From: an uncultured Eubacteriales bacterium
GTDB lineage: Bacteria > Bacillota > Clostridia > Christensenellales > Christensenellaceae
Direction: 5' to 3'
Length of the DNA stretch: 10,927 nt
Assembly (NCBI GenBank): GCA_900554725.1
Contig: USII01000018.1
Location: 1-10,927 of the forward strand
Under the pieces are notes generated by a model. That model did no database searches. It saw nothing but the letters and a program-made list of their open reading frames with translations, and was not told the origin of the DNA. This document shows positions 1-5,821 of this stretch, piece by piece. Each line of letters starts with the position of its first letter. Position 1 is the stretch's first letter. The position numbers and the translations under genes are program-made.

Positions 1-16
1 CTCTGAGCAGGGAAAT

Positions 17-56
17 AAAAAAAGAGCAGAAGCGGCAGCGCTCCTGCTCTTTTTTA
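17..56 (-). terminator. Rho-independent terminator of the glycosyltransferase operon
   Basis: The outer stem pairs 18-29 with 44-55 (12 bp), and an inner stem pairs 31-34 with 39-42 around a GCAG tetraloop, with one mismatch (30/43) between them. Read on the minus strand the hairpin is followed by a run of seven T. It begins right at the TAA stop (59-61) of the membrane protein gene, so it ends that operon. The T-run on the plus-strand side (50-55) is also long, so it could work in both directions on a convergent gene outside the window. Confidence 0.88.
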
Positions 57-58
57 TT

Positions 59-1702
59 TTATCCTTCTGTCTCAAATGTCCAGGGCATATTTCCATAAAA
101 GGGCTGATCGTAAACCCAAATTTGATAGGATTCACAGGTGATAATCTCTTCCGGCGAGCCCATATATTCCTCGATGGGACTATTTTGTGCCGCTTCCACA
201 TCCTCTTCTCTCAACAGCAGGAAATACCTATCGTTTTGTGTATGCTGATACTGTTCCGGACAGGCCATGAACAGAAACGGCGACATATCATCCACATTGA
301 TGTGCGCAATTTGGATTTCATGATTGGAAAGCACCGTAAATTTATCCGCCACCCAGAAATCCGCATAGCCCTGTTCCAGCCCATTTTCCTTCAGGCAGGC
401 GATCACATTATCTTCCTTTATGGGCTTGCCCAGCGGCTCGTTCAGCTTGAACATCCCCCCCACAATGACGGGAACGCACAAAATACACGCCAACAGTTTT
501 CGCCCCATATGGCCCTCCAGCGCTTCCAGCAGAATGGGCAGCACCAGAAATCCACAGTAAATCGCCACCATCAGGTATCTCCCGGTGTTATCCAGATTGG
601 TCATCAGCATGCATATCACGGAAATAAAGGTGACGGTAACAAAGAAGCATACCAGCAGAAGTGCATTTGGGCGCTCCTCCCACTGCTTTTTGCGGAAAAA
701 GCGGATGCACGCCCAAATGGGCAGCAGCGCCATCGCGCAAAAACCGAAAAAGGCATATAGATAATACACGCCATCCAGGGAAACAAGCTCCTTGCCACCC
801 CCGCCTGCGCCCAGCGTCAAAAACGCATAGACAAGGTTTGAAATATTCTTCTGGACAATCTGCCCGTTGGAAATCAGAATGCTTCCGGTATTTCCAGGGT
901 TATAGTGATAGTTTTCGCAGAGGGCTCCAAACCCCAAGTAGCCTACCACCGCCGCAGATGCGATGGTGCACAGGGCGAGCAGGCAGCGCCGGCGCACTTC
1001 CCTTTGCGCCGCCAGCATCATCTTGACAATAAGCGCCGCCAGCATGGGAATTGCAAAGAACGGCAGATACCGCACGCTCGTGGTATTGATATAGCAAACC
1101 AAAATCCAGGTGACCGCAAGCAGCGTATACCGCTTCCAGGTTTTTTTTGCATCAAGCAACTCCAGCGTTAACCAGATGCTCAGCAAAACCCACAGGATGA
1201 CATTGCCGTACTGCCCCTGGCCAAACAGCGGCCCAATCCAAACGGCGGTGCCGATAGAGAAGATCATGCTTAACACCAAAATGTTCAGCTTGCTCTTATA
1301 TACCTTGCCAAGCAGCGCCATGCTCAAAAGCATGAGCAGCAGCGTTTGAATGAGAACGGGCACCTGCGTCGCCAGGTAATCCGAATGAAGGATTGGTTTA
1401 AGCAAAAGAACTGGGTTAAACACGAAGAATGGCCAGAAATCCTGAGAATAATACCATTCGTCTAACAGCAATGCCCCTTCCTTTTGCTGGAAAGGCGCAA
1501 TCATGGCCGCAGTGGCAGCATCTGAGTGGAATTCGGCGCGGAATGTCCAGATGGTATAGATGGATGTGCTAAGGAGCACAAATACAAAAAGACACCATAA
1601 AAAGAGGCTGAGCGCCGCCTCCTGCTTTTCCTTGCGGTCTCCGCTTTTAAGAGCAGAAAAGCAGCCGCGTACCGGCTCTGCCAGTTTAGCAATCTTTTTC
1701 AT
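59..1702 (-). CDS. GT-C-like polytopic membrane glycosyltransferase
   Basis: The protein has 547 aa with a short basic N-terminus, a first membrane helix at about residues 30-52, and many further hydrophobic segments up to about residue 418 (for example 113-132, 139-158, 168-182, 193-207, 242-262, 313-335, 347-368, 375-394, 402-416). A soluble C-terminal domain of about 125 residues follows. Just after helix 1 the external loop carries an acidic residue (D61, in FHSDAATAAM), the usual place of the catalytic acid in GT-C enzymes that use polyprenyl-phosphate sugars. ATG at 1702 is preceded by GAGGT about six bases upstream. It overlaps the end of the GtrB-like gene by 17 bases, so the two are probably translationally coupled. 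The likely role is transfer of a sugar from the lipid carrier to a surface glycan outside the membrane, comparable to GtrC or PMT-type proteins. The substrate is unknown. The family is inferred from topology, the acidic residue and the neighbour, not from a strong signature. Confidence 0.72.
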   Translation of the reverse strand: MKKIAKLAEPVRGCFSALKSGDRKEKQEAALSLFLWCLFVFVLLSTSIYTIWTFRAEFHSDAATAAMIAPFQQKEGALLLDEWYYSQDFWPFFVFNPVLLLKPILHSDYLATQVPVLIQTLLLMLLSMALLGKVYKSKLNILVLSMIFSIGTAVWIGPLFGQGQYGNVILWVLLSIWLTLELLDAKKTWKRYTLLAVTWILVCYINTTSVRYLPFFAIPMLAALIVKMMLAAQREVRRRCLLALCTIASAAVVGYLGFGALCENYHYNPGNTGSILISNGQIVQKNISNLVYAFLTLGAGGGGKELVSLDGVYYLYAFFGFCAMALLPIWACIRFFRKKQWEERPNALLLVCFFVTVTFISVICMLMTNLDNTGRYLMVAIYCGFLVLPILLEALEGHMGRKLLACILCVPVIVGGMFKLNEPLGKPIKEDNVIACLKENGLEQGYADFWVADKFTVLSNHEIQIAHINVDDMSPFLFMACPEQYQHTQNDRYFLLLREEDVEAAQNSPIEEYMGSPEEIITCESYQIWVYDQPFYGNMPWTFETEG

Positions 1703-2627
1703 TTTTTACCTCGTCGTTCGAGTGAATGAAAAACAGTTCAAATAGCTGCCTGTGTTTCTTTGTGATGACAGAAAGGATGATTCCGCAAATCCAAAATAGA
1801 ACTGCCAATATGAGCAGCATGCCCGCGAAAACCAGCGTTGGAAAGCGGGGCACCAGCCCCGTGCGGAAATATTCTAGGAATACCGGGGTGAAGAAAGCCA
1901 GCGAAACCAGCAAAAAGAAAATGCTGACAAAGGAAAAGAAGGTATAGGGCCGATAATCCCGAAAGAGCGCCACAATCGTTTTGAGCACTCGAATGCCATC
2001 TCTCGTTGTGTTCAGCTTGGAAACACTGCCTTCCGGCCTATCGCGGTATTGCACGGGAATTTCCACCAGTTTGAAATTGCGATCCAGCGCGAAAATCGTC
2101 ATTTCTGTTTCAATCTCAAAACCACGGGAGAGCACTGGAAAATTTTTGACAAAAGGCCGGCTGAACGCCCGATAACCCGTCATAATATCCACTACCTTGC
2201 TCTTAAAAAGGCTGTTGATGAGCCATCGCACAAGGCGATTGCCAGCATTATGGAAGGGGCGTTTGTTCTCCTGAAAATAAGTCGAAGAGAGCCTATCCCC
2301 GATCACCATATCTGCACGGCCCTCCAGAACAGGGGTGATCATCTCTCGCGCATGTTCTGCCGGATAGGTATCGTCGCCGTCAATCATAAGGTAACAATCC
2401 GCTTCTATATCCCGAAACATGCTGCGGATCACATTTCCCTTGCCCTGCCTGTATTCCTTGCGGACAATGGCTTTCTTCTGCTTTGCGATTTCGCCCGTCC
2501 CATCCGTGGAGTTATTATCGTAAACATAGATTTCCGCCTCTGGAAGAGCTTTCCGAAAATCATCGATTACCTTTCCTATCGTCTGAGATTCGTTGTAACA
2601 CGGAATTAGAACTGCAATTTTCTTCAT
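1686..2627 (-). CDS. GtrB/DPM1-like polyprenyl-phosphate glycosyltransferase
   Basis: The protein is 313 aa, the usual size of bactoprenol glycosyltransferases. An N-terminal GT-A family 2 domain shows PCYNE (9-13), DNNSTDGT (37-44), the metal/nucleotide-binding DGDDTY (83-88) and TGYRAF (150-155). Two C-terminal membrane helices follow at about 228-250 and 264-286, with a short charged tail. It should load a sugar from a nucleotide donor onto undecaprenyl phosphate at the cytoplasmic face. The start at ATG 2627 is chosen because AGGAG (2633-2637) sits five bases upstream and the protein then begins MKKIAVLIPCYNE. An in-frame TTG at 2693 would add 22 residues with no family match and no Shine-Dalgarno. 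The gene is the first of a two-gene operon with its own promoter (2772-2800). No small GtrA-type flippase lies next to it. The sugar cannot be read from the sequence. Confidence 0.9.
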   Translation of the reverse strand: MKKIAVLIPCYNESQTIGKVIDDFRKALPEAEIYVYDNNSTDGTGEIAKQKKAIVRKEYRQGKGNVIRSMFRDIEADCYLMIDGDDTYPAEHAREMITPVLEGRADMVIGDRLSSTYFQENKRPFHNAGNRLVRWLINSLFKSKVVDIMTGYRAFSRPFVKNFPVLSRGFEIETEMTIFALDRNFKLVEIPVQYRDRPEGSVSKLNTTRDGIRVLKTIVALFRDYRPYTFFSFVSIFFLLVSLAFFTPVFLEYFRTGLVPRFPTLVFAGMLLILAVLFWICGIILSVITKKHRQLFELFFIHSNDEVKNEKDC

Positions 2628-2771
2628 TATGGCTCCTAATAAGTTCAAGTATGTCAATTCCATATAGCTGGTATGCGCCAATTTAAAAAACAAGCGCCAT
2701 TATCGGAGAAACTGCGGCGGGTGCGCTCCTGCACCATTTCAGCGTGCCGGAAGCCGGATTTTATTTTTCCC

Positions 2772-2800
2772 ATTCTATTATATATATATGTGTGTGTCAA
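2772..2800 (-). promoter_or_regulatory. Sigma-A type promoter for the glycosyltransferase operon
   Basis: On the minus strand, TTGACA (2800-2795) matches the -35 consensus perfectly and TAGAAT (2777-2772) matches five of six -10 positions, with the ideal 17-bp spacer. Transcription would start near 2765, about 138 bases before the GtrB-like ATG. A perfect TATAAT also occurs inside the spacer but only 12 bp from the -35, too close to work with it. The spacer is built of dinucleotide repeats, so its length could change by slippage. Confidence 0.75.
2779..2797. repeat. (TA)5(TG)4 dinucleotide tract inside the promoter spacer
   Basis: Five TA units (2779-2788) are followed directly by four TG units (2789-2796) and another T. 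The tract fills nearly all of the spacer between the -35 and -10 hexamers and runs into the -35 itself. The individual tracts are short, so any slippage rate would be low to moderate. Confidence 0.85.
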
Positions 2801-2850
2801 GGTATATATCAGATTTTAGCACCGCTTGTTTCCCATTTTAAACCAGGGGG

Positions 2851-2863
2851 CTCACCTCCTTTT
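2851..2863 (-). promoter_or_regulatory. Orphan Shine-Dalgarno-like sequence without an ORF
   Basis: The minus strand reads AAAAGGAGGTGAG, a near-perfect match to the 16S rRNA anti-Shine-Dalgarno. No usable start follows at normal spacing: a CTG at about eight bases meets TAA after two codons, and the next ATG lies about 18 bases away and opens only six codons. It could be the remnant of a removed gene or chance. Confidence 0.5.
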
Positions 2864-2933
2864 AGTCTACCCTTTTGCGCATTTTTTAAACTCGCGCAGG
2901 CCGCATTATAAAAAACCTTCCCATTTCCCCCAT

Positions 2934-2958
2934 AAAAAGGGCCTGCTGCAACAGGCCC
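2934..2958 (-). terminator. Rho-independent terminator of the phage late operon
   Basis: GGGCCTG (2939-2945) pairs perfectly with CAGGCCC (2952-2958) around a six-base loop, and on the minus strand this is followed by five T (2938-2934). It sits 42 bases past the TAG stop of the 289-aa gene, closing the late transcript before the glycosyltransferase promoter. Confidence 0.92.
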
Positions 2959-3000
2959 AGGGCATCGCAGCCGCCCTTTTAGAAATGCGTTCTGTGTTTT

Positions 3001-3870
3001 CTAGCGATTATAATAGCCATGATTCAAAACATATTCCAGCGCTTCCCTGTCCTTGTCATCGCGCGATGCATTGCCATGTACCTTTAATTTTTCTAGGGCA
3101 TGCTGGATGGTCGTGGCATTAAATGTGTTTGCAAACCCGTTCTCTCTGACGATGGACATTGCCCGCGCCACCTTTTCATGATCGATTTTGCTGCTTCCGT
3201 TTCTGTTGCTGCTTCCACCGCCTCCGCCGCTCCTCGCTTTTGCAGCCTCGGCCTGTTGCACGGCGTAAGATGTCGTCCCGATGGGAAGACCAAGAGCATC
3301 AGCCGCCTCCTTTGTGATAATCCTTCCAAAGGTATTTACTTCATTCATCGCCTTGTTATATGCAAATTCCTGCGCATACTGTTCCGCGTCTTTCTGGGCC
3401 TGCCAGGCATTAAAATCATAGCTCGCCGCATATTGGTTTTCCTGCGCCTCACTGTTTGCTCTATCTATAATCGCCTGCGCCAAATATTGCGCCATGTTCT
3501 GATCCCTTGTATAGCCTGCCTGGATAATTTTTCTTGCAATCTCATCCTTTTGCTCCTGCTCCTGCAAATTTGCCTGATTCAGCGCACTTTGCAGGGCAAT
3601 CTGCCGCCGGATATTGCTGGTTTCAGAAATACCGCTGGATGTCAGTCCATTTGCAGCCATCACCTCGTTTGCGCCCTGAGCCGAAATCAGCGCGTTTTTG
3701 TAAACGCCTTGGCGAGCCGCATCATACTGCCCTGTAAGCTTGTCCGACTGCGCTTTGAGTTCCTCTACCGCGCTGTTATATGCGGCGTCCTGCGCTTTTC
3801 TCTGCTCCTCTTCTGCCTGTTGATAGGCCGCGTTATAATCATATTTCTTATATCCCGGTGCACTCGCCAT
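3001..3870 (-). CDS. Ala/Gln-rich coiled-coil phage protein, possible ejection protein
   Basis: The protein has 289 aa, no signal peptide and no membrane helix. Residues 10-212 are rich in Ala, Gln and Glu and look mainly helical. They include the segment AANGLTSSGISETSNIRRQ (72-90) followed by a long helix. A Gly/Ser linker (215-228) leads to a basic C-terminal domain (230-289) ending GYYNR. ATG at 3870 has AGAGAGG seven bases upstream, and the gene starts two bases after the XhlA-like gene ends. I do not recognise a named family. Helical, Ala/Gln-rich proteins with a 'GL..SG' turn resemble internal virion or DNA-ejection proteins of short-tailed phages, and the phage lacks any other candidate in this window. 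A cell-associated role after lysis genes cannot be excluded. The gene is certain; the function is a weak inference. Confidence 0.85.
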   Translation of the reverse strand: MASAPGYKKYDYNAAYQQAEEEQRKAQDAAYNSAVEELKAQSDKLTGQYDAARQGVYKNALISAQGANEVMAANGLTSSGISETSNIRRQIALQSALNQANLQEQEQKDEIARKIIQAGYTRDQNMAQYLAQAIIDRANSEAQENQYAASYDFNAWQAQKDAEQYAQEFAYNKAMNEVNTFGRIITKEAADALGLPIGTTSYAVQQAEAAKARSGGGGGSSNRNGSSKIDHEKVARAMSIVRENGFANTFNATTIQHALEKLKVHGNASRDDKDREALEYVLNHGYYNR

Positions 3871-3872
3871 CT

Positions 3873-4100
3873 CTATTCCTCTCTTTCTAATCTTTCCAAA
3901 TCTGTAATTCTGTGCGAATTGCTCTTGATTTTCTCTTCTGCTGCCGTCATGCGCTCTACAAGGCTATTATGCAGCTTGACCTTTTCCTCCAGCTGCTGCA
4001 GCCGAAAGCTCGTCAGGCGGGAAGAAGCGAGTATCCCGCCCACCGAGCCGACTATCGTCCCTAGAAAACCGAGCAATGCGCTAAGCGTTGCTCCATCCAT
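3873..4100 (-). CDS. XhlA-like lysis accessory membrane protein
   Basis: The protein has 75 aa. One N-terminal membrane helix (about 6-25, Gly/Ala/Leu-rich) is followed by a charged amphipathic coiled coil (about 34-72) with LEEKVKLHNSLVERM and HRITDLERLE. That layout and these motifs match the haemolysin XhlA-type proteins found beside holins in Firmicutes phages, which associate with the membrane and help holin-endolysin lysis. ATG at 4100 is preceded by GGAGG eight bases upstream, and the gene lies three bases after the holin stop. It is less likely to be a stand-alone holin, because one is already present next door. Confidence 0.82.
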   Translation of the reverse strand: MDGATLSALLGFLGTIVGSVGGILASSRLTSFRLQQLEEKVKLHNSLVERMTAAEEKIKSNSHRITDLERLEREE

Positions 4101-4103
4101 TTT

Positions 4104-4481
4104 CTATGCCTCCGGCGCCCCGCTTTGCGTGCTGCCCACATTCTCTTCTTTTTCATCTTGCTTTTGGGGCTCCTGCTCTTTTGCCTGTGTTGTCTGCTGC
4201 TTTTGCTGTATCATCTGTTTGCTCATCTGGTGCCCATATACTGCGATTCCCGCGCAGAGTACCCCCTGAATCAGGCCCATAAGGGCATTTTGAAGCATAT
4301 CGCACCCCTCTTTTGGAAATAGCAGCGTATATGCCACGCCCAGCACTGCGCCTGCACCGCCCAGAATGAGCGGAATATATTTGCAGATTTGCGGCCTCGC
4401 TTTTTTCATAAAGACACCAATCAAGTTTAGCATGGGGATGATTACAAGCAACTCCGGTCTAATATATTGAGAAAAATCCAT
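4104..4481 (-). CDS. Phage holin (Hol44/holin superfamily V type)
   Basis: The protein has 125 aa with three predicted membrane helices (about 11-25, 35-55 and 66-83) and a hydrophilic Gln/Lys/Glu-rich C-terminal tail of about 40 residues. The opening MDFSQYIRPELLVIIP and the middle IQGVLCAGIAVYGHQ fit the Hol44-type family of Firmicutes phages. It would form the membrane lesion that times lysis and gives the endolysin access to the wall. ATG at 4481 lies five bases after the endolysin stop, and its GGAGGGG Shine-Dalgarno is formed by the last codons of the endolysin gene, suggesting coupling. The tail is longer than usual and low in complexity. Confidence 0.87.
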   Translation of the reverse strand: MDFSQYIRPELLVIIPMLNLIGVFMKKARPQICKYIPLILGGAGAVLGVAYTLLFPKEGCDMLQNALMGLIQGVLCAGIAVYGHQMSKQMIQQKQQTTQAKEQEPQKQDEKEENVGSTQSGAPEA

Positions 4482-4486
4482 AAGGC

Positions 4487-5800
4487 CTATCCCCTCCAGT
4501 TTCCGCCTAAATTTTTACAGGTATTCCTTCCGATTATGCCGTCAACAGTCAGCCCATTCTCCTGCTGGAACCGTTCCACGGCATTTTCCGTCTCACTGCC
4601 ATACTGGCCATCTGCTCCATTGCTTCCGCAGGAATATCCTCTTGCAATCAGCGCTTCCTGCGCGTGCCTAACATCTTCTCCCTGCATGAGAGGGCTTACA
4701 CGCTTTAACAGCCTGGAAAGCTCCCATTCTCCTCCCTGCTGACTGATCCATTCTCCGCCCAGGGCTTCGCAGGTATCCCGGCCAATGATGCCATCTGCCG
4801 ATAGCCCGTTTTCCTGCTGGAACCGCTGTGCAGCCTTTTTGCTTTCATCGCCATATTGGCCATCCGCTCCTCTATTTCCGCAAGAATATCCTCTTGCAAT
4901 GAGAGCCTCCTGCGCATGCCGCACATCTTCCCCCTGCATAAGAGGGCTCACGCGCTTCAACAGCCTGGAGAGTTTCCATTCTCCGAGCTGCGCTCCCGTG
5001 CCCTCCTGCCAGGCGCCTCCCAATTTTTCACAGGTATCTTGGCCAATGATTCCATCTGCCGATAGCCCGTTTTCCTGTTGGAACCTCTCTGCAGCCTTTT
5101 TGCTTTCATCGCCATATTGGCCGTCCGCCCCTCTGGTCCCGCAAGGATATCCTCTTGTAATGAGAGCTTCCTGAGCATGCCGCACATCCTCGCCCCGCAT
5201 GATGGGGCTTATGCGCTTTAACAGTCTGGAAAGCACCCAACTGCCCGGCCATTGGGGCTGCGTACTCTGGCCTTCAATCTCGGCTTTGAAGCATTCAGGC
5301 CTTCCGAAGTAATTCCAGTATTCCTGTTGGGCGTCAATGTGCCGCTTTACTACGCCGTCATCCCGCCCTTTTGCCTCGATGACATTCTTCTGCTCATCCA
5401 CTACTACGCCCACATGATACGCCCGCCCTTTGCTTGCGCCGCTGGCATAAACGCGGAATACAAAATCCCCTGGCTTTAAATTCTCTTTGCCAATCTGCCG
5501 GCATTTCCCTTTGAGGGTGTTGGATGCCATATCATAGCTATAGATTCCCTTCATATTTTGCAGGTAGTACATGATAAGCCCCGAACAGTCAAAAGCTCTG
5601 AGAGCTTCACCCTTACCCTCGGTTACACGCTTTTTCCAAAATTTAATAGCTCTTTCAGCGTTTTTCTCGCTGGTTTCCATCCTCCGAATCCAGCTCTCGC
5701 TTATCACCTCGCAATTTTCTCCCTGACCGCCCCATACATAAATAGAAGCGTTTTCCCATTGCTCTTCCAAATATCTCAAAAATTCAGATAAATTTCCCAT
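4487..5800 (-). CDS. Endolysin: NlpC/P60 peptidase with three PG-binding repeats
   Basis: The protein has 437 aa and no signal peptide, as expected for a holin-dependent endolysin. Residues 1-175 form an NlpC/P60 cysteine peptidase with YVWGG (21-25), the catalytic Cys in FDCSGL (C72), LKPGDFVF (108-115) and the catalytic His in AYHVGVV (H129); E142 may be the third residue. It should cut peptide bonds in peptidoglycan stems. Residues 188-263, 275-350 and 359-435 are three PG_binding_1-type repeats, each with GADGQYG and ENGL..DGIIG. Every repeat also carries two Cys exactly 37 residues apart (C220/C257, C307/C344, C391/C428). ATG at 5800 has GAGGAGG about nine bases upstream. It follows the distal tail gene by 21 bases and starts the lysis cluster. 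Confidence 0.94.
   Translation of the reverse strand: MGNLSEFLRYLEEQWENASIYVWGGQGENCEVISESWIRRMETSEKNAERAIKFWKKRVTEGKGEALRAFDCSGLIMYYLQNMKGIYSYDMASNTLKGKCRQIGKENLKPGDFVFRVYASGASKGRAYHVGVVVDEQKNVIEAKGRDDGVVKRHIDAQQEYWNYFGRPECFKAEIEGQSTQPQWPGSWVLSRLLKRISPIMRGEDVRHAQEALITRGYPCGTRGADGQYGDESKKAAERFQQENGLSADGIIGQDTCEKLGGAWQEGTGAQLGEWKLSRLLKRVSPLMQGEDVRHAQEALIARGYSCGNRGADGQYGDESKKAAQRFQQENGLSADGIIGRDTCEALGGEWISQQGGEWELSRLLKRVSPLMQGEDVRHAQEALIARGYSCGSNGADGQYGSETENAVERFQQENGLTVDGIIGRNTCKNLGGNWRG
4490..5239 (-). repeat. Three tandem coding repeats for PG-binding domains
   Basis: Repeat units begin at 5239, 4978 and 4726 (Trp codons of W188, W275, W359), with periods of 261 and 252 bases. Units 2 and 3 are almost identical over the first 34 residues, and unit 1 differs slightly more. 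Similarity is visible in the DNA too, so homologous recombination could change the copy number. Confidence 0.9.
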
Positions 5801-5821
5801 ATCGGTATTCCTCCTCTATAC

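Larger units (their letters stand above)
2628..3000. other. Intergenic region between phage late genes and gtr-like operon
   Basis: These 373 bases contain no supportable gene. From the phage side they hold a terminator (2934-2958), an AT-rich stretch, an orphan Shine-Dalgarno-like sequence (2851-2863), the operon promoter (2772-2800) and a leader of roughly 135 bases. In the leader a 5-bp hairpin (2720-2724 with 2731-2735) exposes AGGAGC in its loop on the minus strand, and GCGCCA is directly repeated at 2675-2680 and 2694-2699. No tRNA-like fold or obvious attachment core is visible. If a prophage boundary exists in the window, this is the most likely place. Confidence 0.6.

Noticed and set aside
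2630..2663. Second TTGACA in the leader of the GtrB-like gene as a promoter
   Set aside because: The nearest -10-like hexamer is 20 bp away and overlaps the start codon region, so a transcript would begin inside the gene.
2628..2693. Upstream TTG start adding 22 residues to the GtrB-like protein
   Set aside because: No Shine-Dalgarno precedes it, while AGGAG lies at the right distance before ATG 2627, where the family's own N-terminus MKKIAVLIPCYNE begins.
2720..2760. Leader hairpins as a riboswitch
   Set aside because: Only short stems of 4-5 bp are visible, with no conserved aptamer motif that I can recognise.
2897..2930. TATAAT (minus strand, 2910-2905) as an extra promoter after the terminator
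   Set aside because: No acceptable -35 hexamer occurs 16-18 bp upstream.
2628..3000. Attachment site or tRNA at the presumed prophage edge
   Set aside because: No cloverleaf sequence and no direct repeat of convincing length can be seen within the window.
3100..4269. Plus-strand open frame (389 codons) across the 289-aa, XhlA-like and holin genes
   Set aside because: It crosses three tightly packed minus-strand genes with clear starts; its Cys/Leu/Ser-rich product is the reverse shadow of Ala/Gln-rich and membrane codons.
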